64,000 nucleotides of DNA from Pezizomycotina sp. ARF18 (taxonomy: Eukaryota; Ascomycota). Below are positions 61,283 to 64,000 of this stretch, piece by piece. Below the pieces are notes generated by a model, which saw only the letters and a program-made list of their open reading frames with translations, did not search any database and was not told the DNA's origin. Location of the stretch: contig AZLU01000194.1 in NCBI GenBank assembly GCA_002224055.1, positions 1 to 64,000 on the forward strand, in the 5' to 3' direction. Each line of letters begins with the position of its first letter. The stretch's first letter is position 1. A program made the position numbers and the translations under genes.

Positions 61283-61692
61283 CTACCGGTCCGGCAAAAG
61301 CCTATCTAGAACCGCAGCGTTTCTGTTCCAATGAGTCTTTGTCATTATCAAAGCGTCATTGCCCGACCGTCGCATCCTATCTCGATCCCCACTCCGGCAT
61401 CGCTTCCACCGGCACAAATCCACCCAACAACCTCGAAACACTCCCTCTTCCGCCCTCGGAATATTCATCTTGCACTCAGAAAAAAGATTAATCCTCGCCG
61501 CCATGCTTTTCACAGCAGTACAAGCATCGCAGTTCGGCCATATACACCCCCGAAAGCCGACGTAAACGTACGTTTCTCCGCACTCCGCGTTCTGACAAAC
61601 TGCGCAGCTATCTACCGTAGTTTTTCGCGCGGGGAGTTTGCCGTATTGCCCGCGGCGGCATGAGGTAATATGATTCTTGTGAAGCGGCACAT
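61283..61692 (-). pseudogene. Cys-motif cluster member 9, frame-shifted
   Basis: ATG at 61692 begins MCRFTRIILPHAAAGNTAN and meets a stop. The core continues in the other frame as AECGETYVYVGFRGCIWPNC then DAC, giving C-x(11)-C-x(4)-C-x(2)-C with the first Cys of the C-x-C replaced by Ala. The tail (VDLCRWKRCRSGDRDRMRRS) ends at 61283. One frame change lies between the start and the core. Confidence 0.52.
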
Positions 61693-62542
61693 CGCGAAAA
61701 AACTTTCTGATCATAAAGCTAATTAATTTCTTTCTTTCTTTCTTTTTTTTTTTCTTTTGCTTAATGTCAGTATAACACAGTTTTAGTAGCGGGGGAAATT
61801 TTGCTCTTCGTTCAGACCTCCGAAGAATACCTTATTGGGATCCTATTGTTGACTTTTGACTACTCCCGATTCTCTTTGTTGTCTCGGTTTGGAAAGCTAT
61901 TTTTCGAAAACAATCAGGTTTTGGAGTTCGATGCGCTGAAATGGTGAAATTGATAGTCAAAGGGTTACTATTTATTAATTAGTTCCGGGCATGCTTGATC
62001 GTCCATGGGAGTCAGTGCCGGCGTTGAATTGATCAATTCAGCGGTAACACATTTCATCATGAGTCTAATGATTGTATGCGTTGAGATCCAATAGACCACA
62101 TCAGATCCATTCTATCCCATTCTAGATGAATAAAATGTACCCGAAATTATAACGGCACTTATCCTGATATCGTGATTGAATACAGTTAGTTATATTAAAC
62201 CTATGAAGCAGCATATCACTAAAATAGAAAAGCAAGTCCTTCTCTACAACTTAACTTCAACGCTGAAATAGAGAAGTCGACAATAATGACATAACGAAGT
62301 ACATTGAATCGGGTTATAGCACCTCCGACCAATAGCCAGGCCGATTTTGCGGTATAGAATCTCTCCGAGTGATCCCCGAAAATCGCGAGGACTTCTTTTT
62401 CGAGATCATGATGTTCCCCAATCCCCTATAGCTACAATTCACCATCACGCCGAAACACTTGAAAGGTAAACCGAAAGGAAGAAAAGATCTAGGACGTCGA
62501 GGCAAAAGAGAAGATAACCCGATAATCAACCGCTTAAAAACA
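61693..62542. other. No supported gene
   Basis: A 78-codon minus frame at 62314-62550 has no recognised family. A T/C-rich run lies at 61728-61757. Confidence 0.4.
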
Positions 62543-62854
62543 ATGTGCATAAAACGTCACATAACCCTCGACTTCTTTCACACCCGAGCTGGAAAGGTGA
62601 GCGCTTCTGCGGCCGCGCCAGGAACCTCTCCACGGGTCCTTGCACCTGTGACAAGAAGCTCCTCCACCGGATCACCGTGAACACCTGCCGCAACAAACCT
62701 TGCAAACTTACTGCGACCCGCCGTAGGCTTCGCCGCCAGGTTTAATAGGTTCTGGGATAGAGAGTTGGAGGTCCCGCGGGATAGCTACATGTGGGACTAC
62801 TTGGCTAGGATTGTTGGTAGCAAAGATGGGGTTAATAAGTTGAGATACGCTTAG
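62543..62854 (+). pseudogene. Cys-motif cluster member 10, frame-shifted
   Basis: ATG at 62543 begins MCIKRHITLDFFHTRAGK. The core GPCTCDKKLLHRITVNTCRN then KPC lies in the next frame, giving C-x-C-x(12)-C-x(4)-C. The last Cys is displaced by an indel (YCDPP in the third frame). The tail FAARFNRFWDRELEVPRDSY to NKLRYA ends at 62854. About two frame changes. Confidence 0.53.
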
Positions 62855-63131
62855 ACTTTTGTGAGAGGGAGAGTTGTCTAGGATTTCTTTTAATGAAGGA
62901 GTTGTAATATGTTTGTGCTTTCCTCACTCAGCGTTACGATTTGTTAAATAGCAATATGAAAAACGGCTTGAGCGGCCGCTGTACGATAAGATAAAGTGTT
63001 GGCTAGTCATCGAGCCTTCAGAGTAGCATCCGTTCCGGTGTCTAGAAGACACATGCCTAATTGCTGAAATCTTGGTGTTTTATATTGCCCTTCTCGTACG
63101 ATTTAAAAAAAAAAAAAAAAAAAACTAACTC

Positions 63132-63521
63132 TCAGAAATACCCCTTCCTCCTGATCTCCTCAACATCATCCCACCCCTTGACATCGTAAAACATCGAAAG
63201 ATACCCCACGAACTCCCTCTTTGCAACTTCATCTATCGGCCAGCCCCAGTACCTGCGCTCCTCGAACCACTCCTCGAGGTTCTTCAACCGCGCGCAGAGC
63301 TCGCATTCGAAATCGCTGTAATGCTCCGCGTACTTGCCTTCGCAGGTATCATCGTGATCGACCCTGAGCAAAAGGTATGTTTTTTCGCACTCACATGTCC
63401 TCCCTTCCGTAGAATCCCAGTTTCCCACGTCCGCTTCTTCGACGGTCCAGCTGTGGCCTTCGGCTTTGTGAATAATTCGGGGTTCGCGGCGGGTTAGCCT
63501 GATTGTTCTTTCGATGCACAT
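63132..63521 (-). CDS. Cys-motif cluster member 11, intact frame, best reference
   Basis: ATG at 63521 begins MCIERTIRLTRREPRIIHKA and reads 129 codons to 63132. The frame is open further upstream, but the Met-Cys start agrees with the rest of the cluster. The core is RTCECEKTYLLLRVDHDDTC, then 12 residues to CELC, giving C-x-C-x(14)-C-x(12)-C-x(2)-C. The tail is acidic and aromatic (LEEWFEERRYWGWPIDEVAK), ending RRKGYF. There is no signal peptide or membrane segment. The protein looks complete and is the best member for a structural model or search. Function unknown. Confidence 0.72.
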   Translation of the reverse strand: MCIERTIRLTRREPRIIHKAEGHSWTVEEADVGNWDSTEGRTCECEKTYLLLRVDHDDTCEGKYAEHYSDFECELCARLKNLEEWFEERRYWGWPIDEVAKREFVGYLSMFYDVKGWDDVEEIRRKGYF

Positions 63522-64000
63522 TTTGCTCCTCTGTTTCTTTCTTTTTTTTTTTTTTTGAGTAATCTCAGGGGGAAGCTTTTGTCTAGATTTTACGATACTC
63601 TGAGCGGCTTCGTCTTTGGATGTCTTTTTCGCTGTTTTAGGATTTTCTTGGAGAGATTCTGTCGCTTTAGTCAAAAACTGTAAGGTAGGGAAAAACTTAA
63701 AATCAGAATTAGAAAAGGAAAATGTGACGGTTGTATAGATAAATACATCAAGACACACATGCATAGCTATAATAAAGGATACTTAACTGCAAGCGATCTT
63801 CAATCCTCTCGAAAACATAACAAGCTTGTCACTCGATAGCTTTGCATCTACTTGACACGCATCTCACCTCGACCTCCAGATCGTGGCTGGACCGAAGATA
63901 TACCCGAAAATTCTAACAGATTTACAAGACAGTAACAAAGGCTTCGTAAAGACCTAAGAAGTATTAGCATCATTATAAAAATTTTATCTTTCCTATTTGG
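63522..64000. other. Upstream region of member 11; nothing else seen
   Basis: An A/T-rich run (T14) lies at about 63543-63556, in the likely 5' region of member 11. No other feature. Confidence 0.35.

Overview
The window reads as nuclear DNA of a filamentous ascomycete (Pezizomycotina; the gene families suit Leotiomycetes or a close class, which is inference). Reasons: short introns with GTAAGT-like donors and CTAAT-like branch sites, a fungal GH3 beta-glucosidase, a fungal VWA7-like secreted protein, a fungal multi-span membrane family often named 'Mcm2-3-5', and a Tc1/mariner element with strong repeat-induced point mutation (RIP: CpA changed to TpA). No rRNA, tRNA, CRISPR or organelle gene was seen. 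Gene density is very low and most recognisable genes are broken by small indels, so this is either a decaying accessory or subtelomeric-type region or a draft with many indel errors.

Layout: 1-2950 is an AT-rich RIP-like tract. 4177-4943 (-) may encode a small two-exon secreted protein. 6.8-15.2 kb holds four F-box-like relics (one split by the Tc1/mariner element at 7232-8572); more fragments of the same family lie at 17.6-18.1, 26.5-28.1, 28.9-29.3 and 29.6-29.8 kb. A near-perfect 31-bp hairpin sits at 17401-17487. 19.2-21.8 kb (-) is a GH3 beta-glucosidase pseudogene. 30.4-31.9 kb (-) is a secreted, repeat-rich protein with Kex2-type Lys-Arg sites. 34.1-44.7 kb carries three tandem decayed copies of one polytopic membrane protein. 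49.1-51.7 kb (+) is a broken VWA7-like gene.

The most unusual part is 45.6-63.5 kb, where at least eleven relatives of a small cysteine-motif protein are packed on both strands. They begin Met-Cys and share the core C-x-C-x(11,14)-C-x(4,12)-C-x(2)-C followed by a variable, often acidic tail. I do not recognise this family. Three members (52105-52470, 54014-54352, 63132-63521) are single uninterrupted frames; the others are interrupted. The spacing of the cysteines suggests a metal-binding or disulfide-stabilised fold. No signal peptide is visible, so an intracellular role is more likely.

The genes do not form a pathway. The window is best read as a collection of multi-copy families (F-box-like, 'Mcm2-3-5'-like, Cys-motif) in birth-and-death turnover beside RIP-degraded transposon DNA.
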